Source: Paenibacillus bovis
Lineage (GTDB): Bacteria > Bacillota > Bacilli > Bacillales > Bacillaceae_C
NCBI GenBank assembly: GCA_007679095.1
Contig: VEFU01000030.1
Location: 1-53,388 of the forward strand
Length of the DNA stretch: 53,388 nucleotides
Reading direction: 5' to 3'
Below are positions 1 to 8,919 of the stretch, in pieces. Within the stretch, counting starts at the first letter, position 1. The number at the start of each line of letters is the position of its first letter. Under the pieces are notes generated by a model that was not told where the DNA came from, searched no databases, and was given only the letters and a program-made list of their open reading frames with translations. Made by a program: the position numbers and the translations under genes.

Positions 1-104
1 TAGTGGATTTGGACGGGTTTACCACCTGACTTATCCATTATAAAGGACTTTTTCTTTGCGCAAAACAATAAAATTGAGCATTTCGAGTATTTTTAATAAT
101 GAAA

Positions 105-482
105 TTAATTTAATGCAACGCTAGTGAGTTTTAATATATTTATCATAAATAATAAGACACCGATGACTACCATAATAGATCCGATGATAATACCGATTGT
201 AAGGGAAGTATTGTCGGTGAGAAGCTCGATAAATAATACTCCTTGCATAATTGGAACACCTAAATTGTGTAACCAAAAATGGGTTTTTGCCAATTTGGTT
301 TCAGAGACACTTGGATATATAGAATAAATAAGACCGAAGATTGACATGGAAACCCATCCAAGTAAATTTAAATGTGCATGAACAGATGTGTAAGAAAAGT
401 CTTGTATGATGCCCATTACAAGTCCTAAACAGACAGCAATGAAAAAATAAACAACAGCTATTTTTAAAAAGCGGACACCCAT
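105..482 (-). CDS. small heme-copper-oxidase-like membrane protein
   Basis: A 125-residue protein with four hydrophobic segments (about residues 6-26, 38-58, 70-88 and 93-116). The stretch HAHLNLLGWVSMSIFGLIY (about residues 36-54) resembles the His-containing helix of cbb3-type oxidase subunit I and NorB, so it looks like a stand-alone four-helix relative of those subunits. Small proteins of this type occur in many Bacillaceae, usually named cytochrome-c-oxidase-like; their function is not established. The ATG at 482 is preceded by a strong AAGGAGGTG ribosome site. It lies divergently from the ankyrin gene and outside the island. The fold assignment is by motif and the role is unknown. Confidence 0.6.
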   Translation of the reverse strand: MGVRFLKIAVVYFFIAVCLGLVMGIIQDFSYTSVHAHLNLLGWVSMSIFGLIYSIYPSVSETKLAKTHFWLHNLGVPIMQGVLFIELLTDNTSLTIGIIIGSIMVVIGVLLFMINILKLTSVALN

Positions 483-620
483 TATTTCACCTCCTTTTTT
501 CCAGTAATTTGGTGGAGCTATAATAATGTATGTTGGAAAGTAGTGCCGTTATTCCTAGTTAAAATTAATTAATATTCATGAAAAAAGTGGAAATTTTGAT
601 AGGTGAAAGGTGGGAAATGT

Positions 621-2249
621 ATGCAACTAGTCGCCCAGCCAGAGATACTAAAGACAAATGATTATGTCGCATTATGTGGAGGAAAAGGCAATGACGTTTG
701 GGATATGTTGACAGCTTGTATGAATGGAGAGGTGTCTACCGTTCAGAAGCTGTTAAAGAAGGAACCTTCCTTAATACATTGTAATTGGGCATATCTTACT
801 CCATTACACTTTGCAGTACGAGAAGGGCACTTGGAAATAGTTGGGATTCTGCTAAATGCTGTTGCAGATGGTGCATACATATCAGGTCTAAGTTGGCATG
901 AGAGTCCTTTGCAATTGGCAAAGGATAGACGGTATACGGAAATAGAAAAGTTGTTAGAGAAAAATCTACATCAAACATTTCAGAGCAATTCATTAGGTGA
1001 ATCAATAGCAACATTGGTAAAGCAGCGCAAGCAGAATGAAGTGATTCAATTAATGAACGATAATCCAGAAGCTATCAATGTAAGTGATGAACGAGGAAAT
1101 ACTCCTCTCCATTGGGCTGTTTTAACTCGTCAATTAGAACTGATGGATTACTTAATAGACAAAGGTATAGATGTTGAAGCGAAACGGGCGGATGGGTGTA
1201 AGGTTATACATATAGCATTAGAAGGGGATTATTTTTATCGAACGAGCCGAGATTTAGATAGGAAAACGATAAGAAATACTTCGTTTATTCTTGGGTATTT
1301 AATAGCAAAAGGTTGTCAGTATGATATTTTTGTAGCTTCTGCTATTGGTGATACAGAGTATATAGATAAAATTATATCTAAAGACTCTGTGAAGATTAAT
1401 GAACTTGATAGTTCACGTAGATCAGCGTTGTATTATGCTGCAAAACATGGAAATGAAGAAGCTGTTAGACTACTTTTGGAACATGGAGCAAATCCAAATC
1501 AAGCAGAAAGAGATGCGGTTGATGGAGCGGCGTTACATGCAGCTGTAAGTGGAAACTATTTATCGATTGTGAAATTGTTATTAGAATACGGTGCAAATGT
1601 ACATGCAGAGGTGGAGGCTTCTGGTAATCCATTATACATTGCGATGAGAGACAATAACCATGAAATAGTTGAATTACTTTATATGTATGGTGCTAATATT
1701 TCGTTAACAGCATCATGTGCCTTAGGCAGAATAGATTTAGTGGGAGAGCTAGTAGCATTGAAGCCATCTTCAGTGAATGCAGGTGACTATGGCCCATTGA
1801 CACAAGCGATTAGTTCCGGTCATACACGGATTGTTCATTTGCTATTAAAGCATAAAGTCGAATTAAATGCCCCTTGGTATGCTAGTAACTATATGGTTTA
1901 TGCATTCCGTTTCTCAGACATCGAAATGGTTAGGCTTTTGCTTGATCATGGTGCCAACCCGAATAATATAAATTGGGTAGGGATTAGTTATCTGCATATA
2001 GTGGCCCAGCAAGGGAATGTGGGTTTAGCAAAATTACTTATAGACTACGGTGCAGATATCAATGTAATAGACGATGAAAATTGTACAACTCCATTAGGGT
2101 GGGCTGCAAAATATGGTCATCTAGAAATGGTTACTTTTCTTCTTAAGCAAGGTGCTAAAAAAATTATAAAAGGAATGCCAGAATGGGCGGAACCAATAGC
2201 ATGGGCTAAAAGAAAAGGACACAATCATTTAGGAGAAATTCTTCGTTAG
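621..2249 (+). CDS. ankyrin-repeat protein
   Basis: A protein of about 542 residues built almost wholly of ankyrin repeats. At least nine are plain (for example TPLHFAVREGHLEIVGILL near the N-terminus, then repeats ending LLLEHGANPN, LLLEYGANVH, LLLDHGANPN and LLIDYGADIN), with weaker repeats between. There is no signal peptide, membrane segment or catalytic domain, so a cytoplasmic protein-binding scaffold is likely; the partner is unknown. I chose ATG 621 rather than GTG 603 because AAAGGTGGG lies 6-7 nt before the ATG. It appears monocistronic. Such proteins are scattered in Bacillus and Lysinibacillus chromosomes and nothing here ties it to defence. Confidence 0.85.
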   Translation: MQLVAQPEILKTNDYVALCGGKGNDVWDMLTACMNGEVSTVQKLLKKEPSLIHCNWAYLTPLHFAVREGHLEIVGILLNAVADGAYISGLSWHESPLQLAKDRRYTEIEKLLEKNLHQTFQSNSLGESIATLVKQRKQNEVIQLMNDNPEAINVSDERGNTPLHWAVLTRQLELMDYLIDKGIDVEAKRADGCKVIHIALEGDYFYRTSRDLDRKTIRNTSFILGYLIAKGCQYDIFVASAIGDTEYIDKIISKDSVKINELDSSRRSALYYAAKHGNEEAVRLLLEHGANPNQAERDAVDGAALHAAVSGNYLSIVKLLLEYGANVHAEVEASGNPLYIAMRDNNHEIVELLYMYGANISLTASCALGRIDLVGELVALKPSSVNAGDYGPLTQAISSGHTRIVHLLLKHKVELNAPWYASNYMVYAFRFSDIEMVRLLLDHGANPNNINWVGISYLHIVAQQGNVGLAKLLIDYGADINVIDDENCTTPLGWAAKYGHLEMVTFLLKQGAKKIIKGMPEWAEPIAWAKRKGHNHLGEILR

Positions 2250-2440
2250 GTTATTTTATTAAAGAAAAAAATTGGAGCAAACTTGTTTCAGAGAACATAT
2301 AAAATATTAATAGGACAATAATTTTCCATTAAATATTGCTTAAATAATCATTATTATCAACTAACATCCTTATAAATAGTAGTGAAGAACTCTTAGTGGT
2401 GATCCATGCCCTTTCCACTACGATGAGGGGAAGTTATACG

Positions 2441-2971
2441 ATGCCAACTGTAAGCAATGAAACATTTCAAAATTTAAGTCAAAAAAATATGTCATTTGAA
2501 CAAGTGTTTGACTCTATCATTCAATTTATGATGCAAGATACTTCAGGAAATTATCGATTAATATTCGGTACTGACTCACAAGTTCATGCTCATTACACAT
2601 TATTTATTACAGGGATTGTTATTCAATGTATTGGAAAAGGAGCCTGGGCTTGTATTCGTAAAGTTACGATACCAAGGAAAATGACAAATCTCCATGAGCG
2701 GATCTCGTACGAAACAACATTGACGGAAGAAGTTGTATCTTTATTTACAGAGGAAAGAAAGAAGCAATTAATTGATATTGTGTTACCCAATATATATCAA
2801 GGTGCAACTTTTACTATTGAAGGTCATATTGACATTGGCTCTGGAAATCGAAACAAGACAAAGATATTCGTAAATGAAATGGTTGCAAGGATGGAGTCAC
2901 TCGGACTTGAACCAAAAATTAAGCCTGAAGCATTTGTGGCTAGTAGTTATGCAAACCGTTATACAAAGTGA
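2441..2971 (+). CDS. ykuK: YkuK-like RNase H-fold protein (DUF458)
   Basis: A 176-residue protein matching the Bacillus YkuK/DUF458 family, predicted RNase H-like proteins of unknown substrate. Visible hallmarks are FGTDSQVH early in the chain, where Asp is the expected first acidic residue of the fold, ETTLTEEV in the middle, and a second acidic cluster HIDIGSGNRNKTK, ending in EAFVASSYANRYTK, which I regard as the family C-terminal signature. ATG 2441 is preferred over upstream starts because GAGGGG lies 10 nt before it. A short inverted repeat TAGTGG...CCACTA (2395-2421) lies just upstream. It is a single gene in the ordinary chromosome. Confidence 0.75.
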   Translation: MPTVSNETFQNLSQKNMSFEQVFDSIIQFMMQDTSGNYRLIFGTDSQVHAHYTLFITGIVIQCIGKGAWACIRKVTIPRKMTNLHERISYETTLTEEVVSLFTEERKKQLIDIVLPNIYQGATFTIEGHIDIGSGNRNKTKIFVNEMVARMESLGLEPKIKPEAFVASSYANRYTK

Positions 2972-3088
2972 GGGGCTGTCCTTGATAGGAATGTCTTTTT
3001 TGACTGTACAGTGGTTTGTATGAAATAAGTAGAGGCTAGTACAATACTATATTGCTAGATGAAATCTGAACAATGTTTGTGCAAGCAT

Positions 3089-3491
3089 ACCGCTACGGAA
3101 ATACACTACGCTTTCCGCGGGCTTAGAAAAGCGGAAGGCGCTTGCTTATCGGCGACAAGCAAATGTTCCTACCCGAAGAAAGGTGTTCTTTACCTTTCAT
3201 CGGGTAGGGTTATTTGACCTCGAGCCGATGGCGCCTGAAGCTAGACAAGGCTAATGAGCCTCCTCGTGCTGAACGCACTGTCTAGCTTAGGCTCCTAGCG
3301 GCTAGCGAACGATCCAATCCTTTCCCTACGATAAGTCAACATCGGCTCGTTCCCTCGCCGTGTTTCCTTTATCTCAGTACAGGATTGGCTCCCGTTCGTA
3401 CGCCGCTGATCAGTCGCCTTCGCTTTTCTGTCTGCGGGGTCTCATCGAGGCCTTTATTCCCGGAGGAGTCTGCGTGTATTTCCTTCGCTAG
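3089..3491. repeat. GC-rich intergenic repeat with terminal inverted repeats
   Basis: About 400 bp between convergent genes, visibly richer in G+C than its surroundings. It is bounded by an inverted repeat: GGAAATACAC at 3097-3106 and its complement GTGTATTTCC at 3474-3483. Inside are two strong palindromes: CTACCCGA...TCGGGTAG (about 3169-3208) and GCTAGACA...TGTCTAGC (about 3240-3288). Phrases such as CTTTCCGCGGGC and AAGCGGAAGGCGC are typical of the abundant intergenic repeats of Bacillaceae and Planococcaceae genomes. No convincing gene lies in it. It is probably a non-autonomous MITE/REP-like unit. Confidence 0.6.
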
Positions 3492-3593
3492 AAGAATAAT
3501 TAATTCCCTTTTCAGACAGTCCTCACAATGAGTATAGAATGTGGAAGTAAAAAACATAGGGTACGCGTGTGCAACAATTATATCTATATACTA

Positions 3594-3639
3594 AAACCGA
3601 ACTATCTGAAAAAAATTAAGAAAAGTTCGGTTTTTTTAT
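3594..3639. terminator. rho-independent terminator, probably bidirectional
   Basis: AAAACCGAA pairs with TTCGGTTTT around a loop of about 20 nt. A T7 run follows on the + strand, and a short T-run follows on the - strand. It lies just past the stop codon of the - strand RND transporter gene and is the likely end of that transcript. Confidence 0.7.
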
Positions 3640-3693
3640 GCCATATTTAATTTTTAGTTAGTAAAAAGGATAGCAGGCAAATTAAGCCTAGTT

Positions 3694-6600
3694 TTATAAT
3701 TGCTCTTCTGTAGTTAGTGAGGAAATGGACTTCTTTTTTCGTCTAATTAATTGACTAAAGCCATTTCCGACTGCATGGAATGTTCGGTAAACTGCTGGGA
3801 CAAGTACAAGGGTGATAAGTGTTGCAAACAGAAGTCCCGAGATTACAGCTGTCGCCATTGGTGCTTGATAATTACCTGAAGTCCCAGATGCAAGAGCGAG
3901 AGGTAACAAACCAACAGCCGTCGTTAAAGTTGTCATTAATATTGGACGAAGTCGCTCTTTACCAGACTTGGTAAGTGCCTCATTCACTGTAAGCCCTTCT
4001 TTACGTAATTGATTCGTTCGATCTACTAACAATATTGCATTATTTAACACAATCCCAATAAGCATGATGATCCCCATTCCAGACATTACGGTTAGTTCAA
4101 GCTGGGTGAAAAATAATCCGAGAATAACTCCAACAATGGTCATTGGTATCACTGACATAACGATTATTGGATGTGCCAAATGATTGAATTGCACTGCCAT
4201 AACGAGATACACAAGGAAAATAGAAACAGCTAAAACTAGAAGCATATCGAATATGAGCTCCTGCTGGACTTCTAGATCTCCTCCAGTTGAGATGGTGTAA
4301 CCAGACGGTGTTTTAAATCCATCAAGTACTGACTGAACTTCTCGATTAATAGACCCTAAATCTGTGCCTTCAATGTCTGCTGAAATAGTAACAAATCGTT
4401 CTCCATCCAAATGGGAAATTTCATTTGGTGTTTCGACACTTTGAAATTGTACAAAGGTAGATAAACTCTTATTACCATCAATTGTAGGCACCAGTAAGTC
4501 TAGCATTGTTTTTTCTTTGGTAATCTCCTCTTGCCATTTTACAACGAATGGAATCTTTTCTTCTTCTATCATCACTTCACCAATCGGCATGTTAAGAAAT
4601 GCTTCTTGAATAAATTGCTGAATTTGCATTTCCGTTAATCCTACATTGTTGATTTCTTTCTTGTTTAACAAAACAACTTTTTCTGTTGAAGTTCGTTCAA
4701 TGGAAGTATTAATTGCAGTAAGTCCATCTATTGCTGTTAGTTTCTCGGATACATCATCGGCAATATTTTTTAGAGTTTCAAAGTTTTCTCCTTTAATTTG
4801 AATTTGCACAGGTTGACCGCTACTAAAGGACATCGCACTTTGAACACTGTTTATCGGATAATCCTCCTCCAACACCCGTAACTCCCGTAAGATATCTTCA
4901 TTTACCTCTTTTTGATCTTTTGTAATGGCATCGTCTTTCGTCATATTGATTAAAGTATAGAACATAGGACCATCATCAATAATATAGCTCGACTCAACAT
5001 CATCTATATCAGCAAGAACTTCATATATTTTCTGGATGACTTCATCCTTTTCTTCAACAGAAACACCTGTTTCTAAATCAATCATTAATTCCGTATAGCG
5101 ATTTAACACATCTGGCATGATTGTCATTGGGATTTTAGAAATCAGGAAAAGTGATCCAACAAACATAAGGAAAAAGAGAACAATCGCTGCGATACTATTT
5201 CGTTTTTTCTCTACAATCCATGAGATGGCATTACCATATGATTTTACGAGTCGTCCTTCTTTACGAGTATGTTTTTTACGAACCGTTAGAAGTTTTTCCG
5301 ATAAGGACGGGATAATCGTAAAGGCAACAATCATCGAACTGATAAGTGTTATTGATACAACGACCGAAAGTATGATCATAAACTGTCCAACTTCTCCACC
5401 CATTAATCCAATTGGTAAGAATACAACAATAGTAGTGAGTACGGATGCGATAACAGCAGACGCTACTTCCTTCGTACCTACAAGCACAGCTTCCATTCCA
5501 GCTAAACCCTGCTCTTTTTTCTTATAAATAGACTCGAGAATAACGATGGAAGCATCGACCATCATCCCAATACCTAATCCTAGGGAAATGAGGGAAAGCA
5601 TATTAAAACTATAGTCTAAAATCCACATAGTAAGAAATGTTAATAAAATCGATGTTGGAATGGAAATTGAGATAATAAAGGTGGCGGAAATACTTCGTAA
5701 AAATAGTAACAATATAACAATGGCTAATATTCCACCGATAATAATGTTACTTGTTATGCCATCAATTGCTTCTTTCACATAATCTGCCTGAGCAACTAGT
5801 TCATTTATTTCAAAACCGTTAACTAAGCCTTCATCTTTTATTTTCTGGATTTCTTCTCGAATCGCTTCAGCCATTTCAATTTGTGTGACATCTGATGTTC
5901 GGCCAATTTGAACAAAGATGAAATCTTTTGTTCCATCTTTCCAAACGTATGATGTATTTTCTAGTGGTTGTATGGATACTTCTGCGATATCTCCTAATGG
6001 TATCATTCCAGATGGAGCTGGGATGGATATGTTTTCGACATCTTCTACAGATGTTAAATTAGATTCCCATCTTAGAGATGGCTGACTATCTTCCGCTGAA
6101 AATTCTCCAAGTGTCGCTTCCTCATTTGCTTGCATAATAACAGGGATTACTTGGGGAGTGCTAAGTGCTCTTTCATTAAGTTTGTCGCGATTAAAGGAGA
6201 CTACCATTTCGTACTCCTTTAACCCCATGAGGGATACATCCCTTACTTCAGGAAGTTCTTCTAATCTTGGCTCTAATACATCCTTTGCGAAAGCTGATAT
6301 TTCGTCCATATCGCCATTTGATATGTCCATAAAAAACTCGTAGCTAGAGCTCATACTCATTTGATCTGCTATTACTTCCGTTACACCATTTACTTTCGAA
6401 GTAATAGCTGACGCAATACTTTGTACTTCTTTCGATACTTCTTCGCCACGACCTTTTGCAATCTTCACTTGAATACTAGTTTGACCAATGGTAGTTGTGG
6501 AATAAACTTCATCGACACCATCGATACTTTGAATGCTTTGCTCTAAAGGATTTGTTATCGTTCTCTCTACTTCAGCTGCAGCCATATCTCCTGCCATCAC

Positions 6601-6738
6601 CATGACATAAGCACCATCAAATTGAACTGGAGGCATCAGCTCTTCATCTAACTTAGTAAGTGCATAAGCACCTAAAAGAATAATTAATACAGTAGCTAAA
6701 CCAATTAATAATTTCCGCTTTACAAAAAATTGGATCAT
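3694..6738 (-). CDS. swrC: RND-family efflux transporter, SwrC/YerP-like
   Basis: About 1014 residues, the normal size for HAE-type RND pumps. The N-terminal helix (KRKLLIGLATVLIILLGAYA) is followed by a large extracytoplasmic domain, a helix bundle containing GIGMMVDASIVILE (the AcrB helix-4 region, with one of the two usual Asp residues), a second extracytoplasmic domain and a C-terminal bundle with GIVLNNAILLVD. In Gram-positives such pumps act without an outer-membrane partner; B. subtilis SwrC exports surfactin and supports swarming. The substrate here is unknown. Start 6738 is chosen for GAGGAGG 8 nt upstream, shortening the longest reading frame by ten residues. Single gene, no adaptor protein adjacent. 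Confidence 0.85.
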   Translation of the reverse strand: MIQFFVKRKLLIGLATVLIILLGAYALTKLDEELMPPVQFDGAYVMVMAGDMAAAEVERTITNPLEQSIQSIDGVDEVYSTTTIGQTSIQVKIAKGRGEEVSKEVQSIASAITSKVNGVTEVIADQMSMSSSYEFFMDISNGDMDEISAFAKDVLEPRLEELPEVRDVSLMGLKEYEMVVSFNRDKLNERALSTPQVIPVIMQANEEATLGEFSAEDSQPSLRWESNLTSVEDVENISIPAPSGMIPLGDIAEVSIQPLENTSYVWKDGTKDFIFVQIGRTSDVTQIEMAEAIREEIQKIKDEGLVNGFEINELVAQADYVKEAIDGITSNIIIGGILAIVILLLFLRSISATFIISISIPTSILLTFLTMWILDYSFNMLSLISLGLGIGMMVDASIVILESIYKKKEQGLAGMEAVLVGTKEVASAVIASVLTTIVVFLPIGLMGGEVGQFMIILSVVVSITLISSMIVAFTIIPSLSEKLLTVRKKHTRKEGRLVKSYGNAISWIVEKKRNSIAAIVLFFLMFVGSLFLISKIPMTIMPDVLNRYTELMIDLETGVSVEEKDEVIQKIYEVLADIDDVESSYIIDDGPMFYTLINMTKDDAITKDQKEVNEDILRELRVLEEDYPINSVQSAMSFSSGQPVQIQIKGENFETLKNIADDVSEKLTAIDGLTAINTSIERTSTEKVVLLNKKEINNVGLTEMQIQQFIQEAFLNMPIGEVMIEEEKIPFVVKWQEEITKEKTMLDLLVPTIDGNKSLSTFVQFQSVETPNEISHLDGERFVTISADIEGTDLGSINREVQSVLDGFKTPSGYTISTGGDLEVQQELIFDMLLVLAVSIFLVYLVMAVQFNHLAHPIIVMSVIPMTIVGVILGLFFTQLELTVMSGMGIIMLIGIVLNNAILLVDRTNQLRKEGLTVNEALTKSGKERLRPILMTTLTTAVGLLPLALASGTSGNYQAPMATAVISGLLFATLITLVLVPAVYRTFHAVGNGFSQLIRRKKKSISSLTTEEQL

Positions 6739-7192
6739 CGTTTTTTCCTCCTCTTCTACACCAATCACCTAGACCTTCATTACCATAGATTAAAAAAGGA
6801 CAAATTCTTATGATTTCACAAAAGCCTTACATAAACTTCACTCCTAGCACACTATATTGGTTGTCAAATGAACTTTCCGCTCCATGATGCAAACAATTAC
6901 ATACCAGTATAAGTGAACAGAAAATTCTTAACATTTACCCTGAGGCTGTTATTTATCTAAGACCTGAGACGTAGGAGGTACATAATACGAAGTATTCACT
7001 AAGTGGTCGAAGGCAGAATTCATATCTCTGATTAAAATACACCTAAAAAGTTAGTAAAATCATGAACTCTTTAGGTGTGTCGAAATTTTTCAGGAAGAGA
7101 AAATGTTAAATTGTAAAAGAAAGTGTTTGCTTATATCTCATTGAAAGCTAAAATTAAATAGATGGAAAATAAGTAATTATAATTATTGACAG
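6739..7192. other. intergenic region with terminator-like hairpin
   Basis: About 450 bases between divergent genes with no credible reading frame. The only clear structure is a hairpin at 7039-7080, ACACCTAAA pairing with TTTAGGTGT, followed by ATTTTT at 7085-7090, which looks like a + strand terminator without an upstream gene. A GGAGG at 6973-6978 has no start codon at a usable distance. Possibly a relic of a small RNA or lost gene. Confidence 0.4.
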
Positions 7193-8344
7193 ATGAGGTA
7201 TCAGAAATTGAAGGGTATATGGAAGTTCTTCTTACTAGCAATTATTGTTGTTTCATTTATTATTATCTTCATTTTGTATATTTCACCTATGGATAAAAAA
7301 GCCTCCTCCAAGGTTACATTTAACTATTCTGTACAACACCATTATGAGAAAGAATGGGATTTTGATAATGGAGAAATGGTAGAAAATAAGAATGATAGAA
7401 AGAATAACATAGAATCTGAGCAAAGCAACACAGCATTTATTAATGTATCTGTAGCAACACTTTGGTCTGAACCAAATAAACTTCGCTCTATTGATCGTTA
7501 CTCAGCAACTAACCCTGTGGATCCTTGGAAATGGACAAAAAGCATGTCAGTTGATGATAAACTATGGCTTGTTGGAAAAACAGAAACTCAAGCTCTATAT
7601 GGACAATCTGTAACCATTTTAGAAGAAAAAGATGATTGGGTTAAGGTAGCTGTCCATGGGCAACCAACACCTAAAAGTGATATAGGTTATGTAGGGTGGA
7701 TGCTAAAAGAACAAATTGTAAAAGATTCTACATTTACATATGATGAAAACTTGCTAGCAATTGTAACAGATCCTACTACGTGGTTATTTCATGACCAAGG
7801 TCTACATAGTTCATTTTTAGAAGTTAGCTATAATACAAGACTTCCTATCATTGCACAACTAGATGGGGTAACACTTGTTTTAACTCCAAGTGATGGATAT
7901 AAGTGGATTTCATCGAAATCAATATCTGTTACACATTTAGAGCAGGAAATAAAAAGTCCAACAGGGGAAGACTTAGTAACAACTGCTAAGTTATTTTTAG
8001 GACTGCCATATGTATGGGCTGGAACTTCAGGCTTTGGTTTTGATTGCTCTGGATTTACTTATACCATTTATAAAGCGCATGGAATAACGATTCCCCGTGA
8101 TTCATCTGTACAAGCTATTCAAGGAATCCCCGTGAAAAAAGAAGACTTACAAAAAGGAGACTTATTATTCTTTGCGAATAATAATGGGAAGGGATTTGTT
8201 CATCATGTCGGGATGTATATTGGAAAGGGCGAAATGATCCATGCGCCGAATTCAGCAACCCCTGTCGAGATTATCAAAGTATTCGAATCTAGTTATTGGT
8301 CATCTGAATTTGCAGGAGCAAGAAGGTATATAAGCATTGAATAG
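7193..8344 (+). CDS. membrane-anchored NlpC/P60 wall hydrolase
   Basis: A 383-residue protein with one N-terminal membrane segment (residues 10-31, no lipobox), a linker, SH3-like bacterial domains (about 80-270) and a C-terminal NlpC/P60 peptidase domain (about 275-383). The catalytic Cys is in FGFDCSGFTY and the His in HHVGMYIG; HAPNS follows. The SH3-SH3-NlpC layout resembles the gamma-D-glutamyl-dipeptidyl peptidase YkfC, so it probably cleaves peptidoglycan stem peptides outside the cell. The ribosome site before ATG 7193 is weak. It lies directly upstream of rlmH, separated by a hairpin. Confidence 0.8.
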   Translation: MRYQKLKGIWKFFLLAIIVVSFIIIFILYISPMDKKASSKVTFNYSVQHHYEKEWDFDNGEMVENKNDRKNNIESEQSNTAFINVSVATLWSEPNKLRSIDRYSATNPVDPWKWTKSMSVDDKLWLVGKTETQALYGQSVTILEEKDDWVKVAVHGQPTPKSDIGYVGWMLKEQIVKDSTFTYDENLLAIVTDPTTWLFHDQGLHSSFLEVSYNTRLPIIAQLDGVTLVLTPSDGYKWISSKSISVTHLEQEIKSPTGEDLVTTAKLFLGLPYVWAGTSGFGFDCSGFTYTIYKAHGITIPRDSSVQAIQGIPVKKEDLQKGDLLFFANNNGKGFVHHVGMYIGKGEMIHAPNSATPVEIIKVFESSYWSSEFAGARRYISIE

Positions 8345-8380
8345 AGGCATTCCTAATCAAGGAGATGCCTCCAATTTGTT
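8344..8380 (+). terminator. terminator-like hairpin before rlmH
   Basis: GAGGCAT...ATGCCTC (8344-8350 with 8365-8371) plus inner pairing TCC/GGA, followed by a modest T-rich run. It overlaps the end of the NlpC/P60 gene and separates it from rlmH. Confidence 0.5.
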
Positions 8381-8439
8381 TTGAGCGGGTCATTTGATAC
8401 ACTATTAAGTACTATATTGAAGTGAAAAGGAAGAACAGT

Positions 8440-8919
8440 ATGAACATAACGATTGTTTCGGTTGGGAAGTTGAAGGAGAAATATTTAAAACAAGGTATTC
8501 AAGAATATTTAAAAAGACTTTCCGCATATGCCAAAGTGCAAATTGTCGAAGTGCCTGATGAAAAAGCACCAGAAAACATGAGTGAAGCGGAAATGGAAGA
8601 AGTAAAACGTAAAGAAGGCGTACGCATCCTTTCAAACATAGGCCAAGACACATATGTCATTACATTGGAGATAAACGGAAAGATGTTCAGCTCTGAACAA
8701 CTCGCTGCAAAAATGGACGAGCTCGCCACATACGGAAAAAGCAAAATTGCCTTTATCATTGGTGGTTCACTTGGACTAAGCGAAGAAGTACAAAAACGTA
8801 GTGACTTAGCACTCTCTTTCTCCAAAATGACATTTCCACATCAACTCATGAGGTTAATATTGCTAGAGCAAGTGTATCGTGGTTTTAGGATAAATCGAGG
8901 GGAACCGTACCACAAATAG
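8440..8919 (+). CDS. rlmH: 23S rRNA pseudouridine-1915 N3-methyltransferase
   Basis: 159 residues from ATG 8440, exactly the usual RlmH length; AAAGGAAG lies upstream, so the longer GTG frame at 8422 is rejected. SPOUT methyltransferase signatures are present: [13 protein letters not shown] (S-adenosylmethionine-binding knot) and [20 protein letters not shown], ending [10 protein letters not shown]. RlmH methylates pseudouridine 1915 in helix 69 of 23S rRNA. Its last codons are the attachment site of SCC elements in staphylococci (there ...EAYHK). Here too the gene end coincides with a recombinase boundary, and the sequence encoding GEPYH recurs at 50293. The final Lys codon and stop are probably supplied by the island. 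Confidence 0.95.
   Translation: MNITIVSVGKLKEKYLKQGIQEYLKRLSAYAKVQIVEVPDEKAPENMSEAEMEEVKRKEGVRILSNIGQDTYVITLEINGKMFSSEQLAAKMDELATYGKSKIAFIIGGSLGLSEEVQKRSDLALSFSKMTFPHQLMRLILLEQVYRGFRINRGEPYHK

Noticed and set aside
3369-3557. 62-codon frame on the - strand
   Set aside because: It lies in the GC-rich repeat and runs through its terminal inverted repeat; no ribosome site and no family resemblance.
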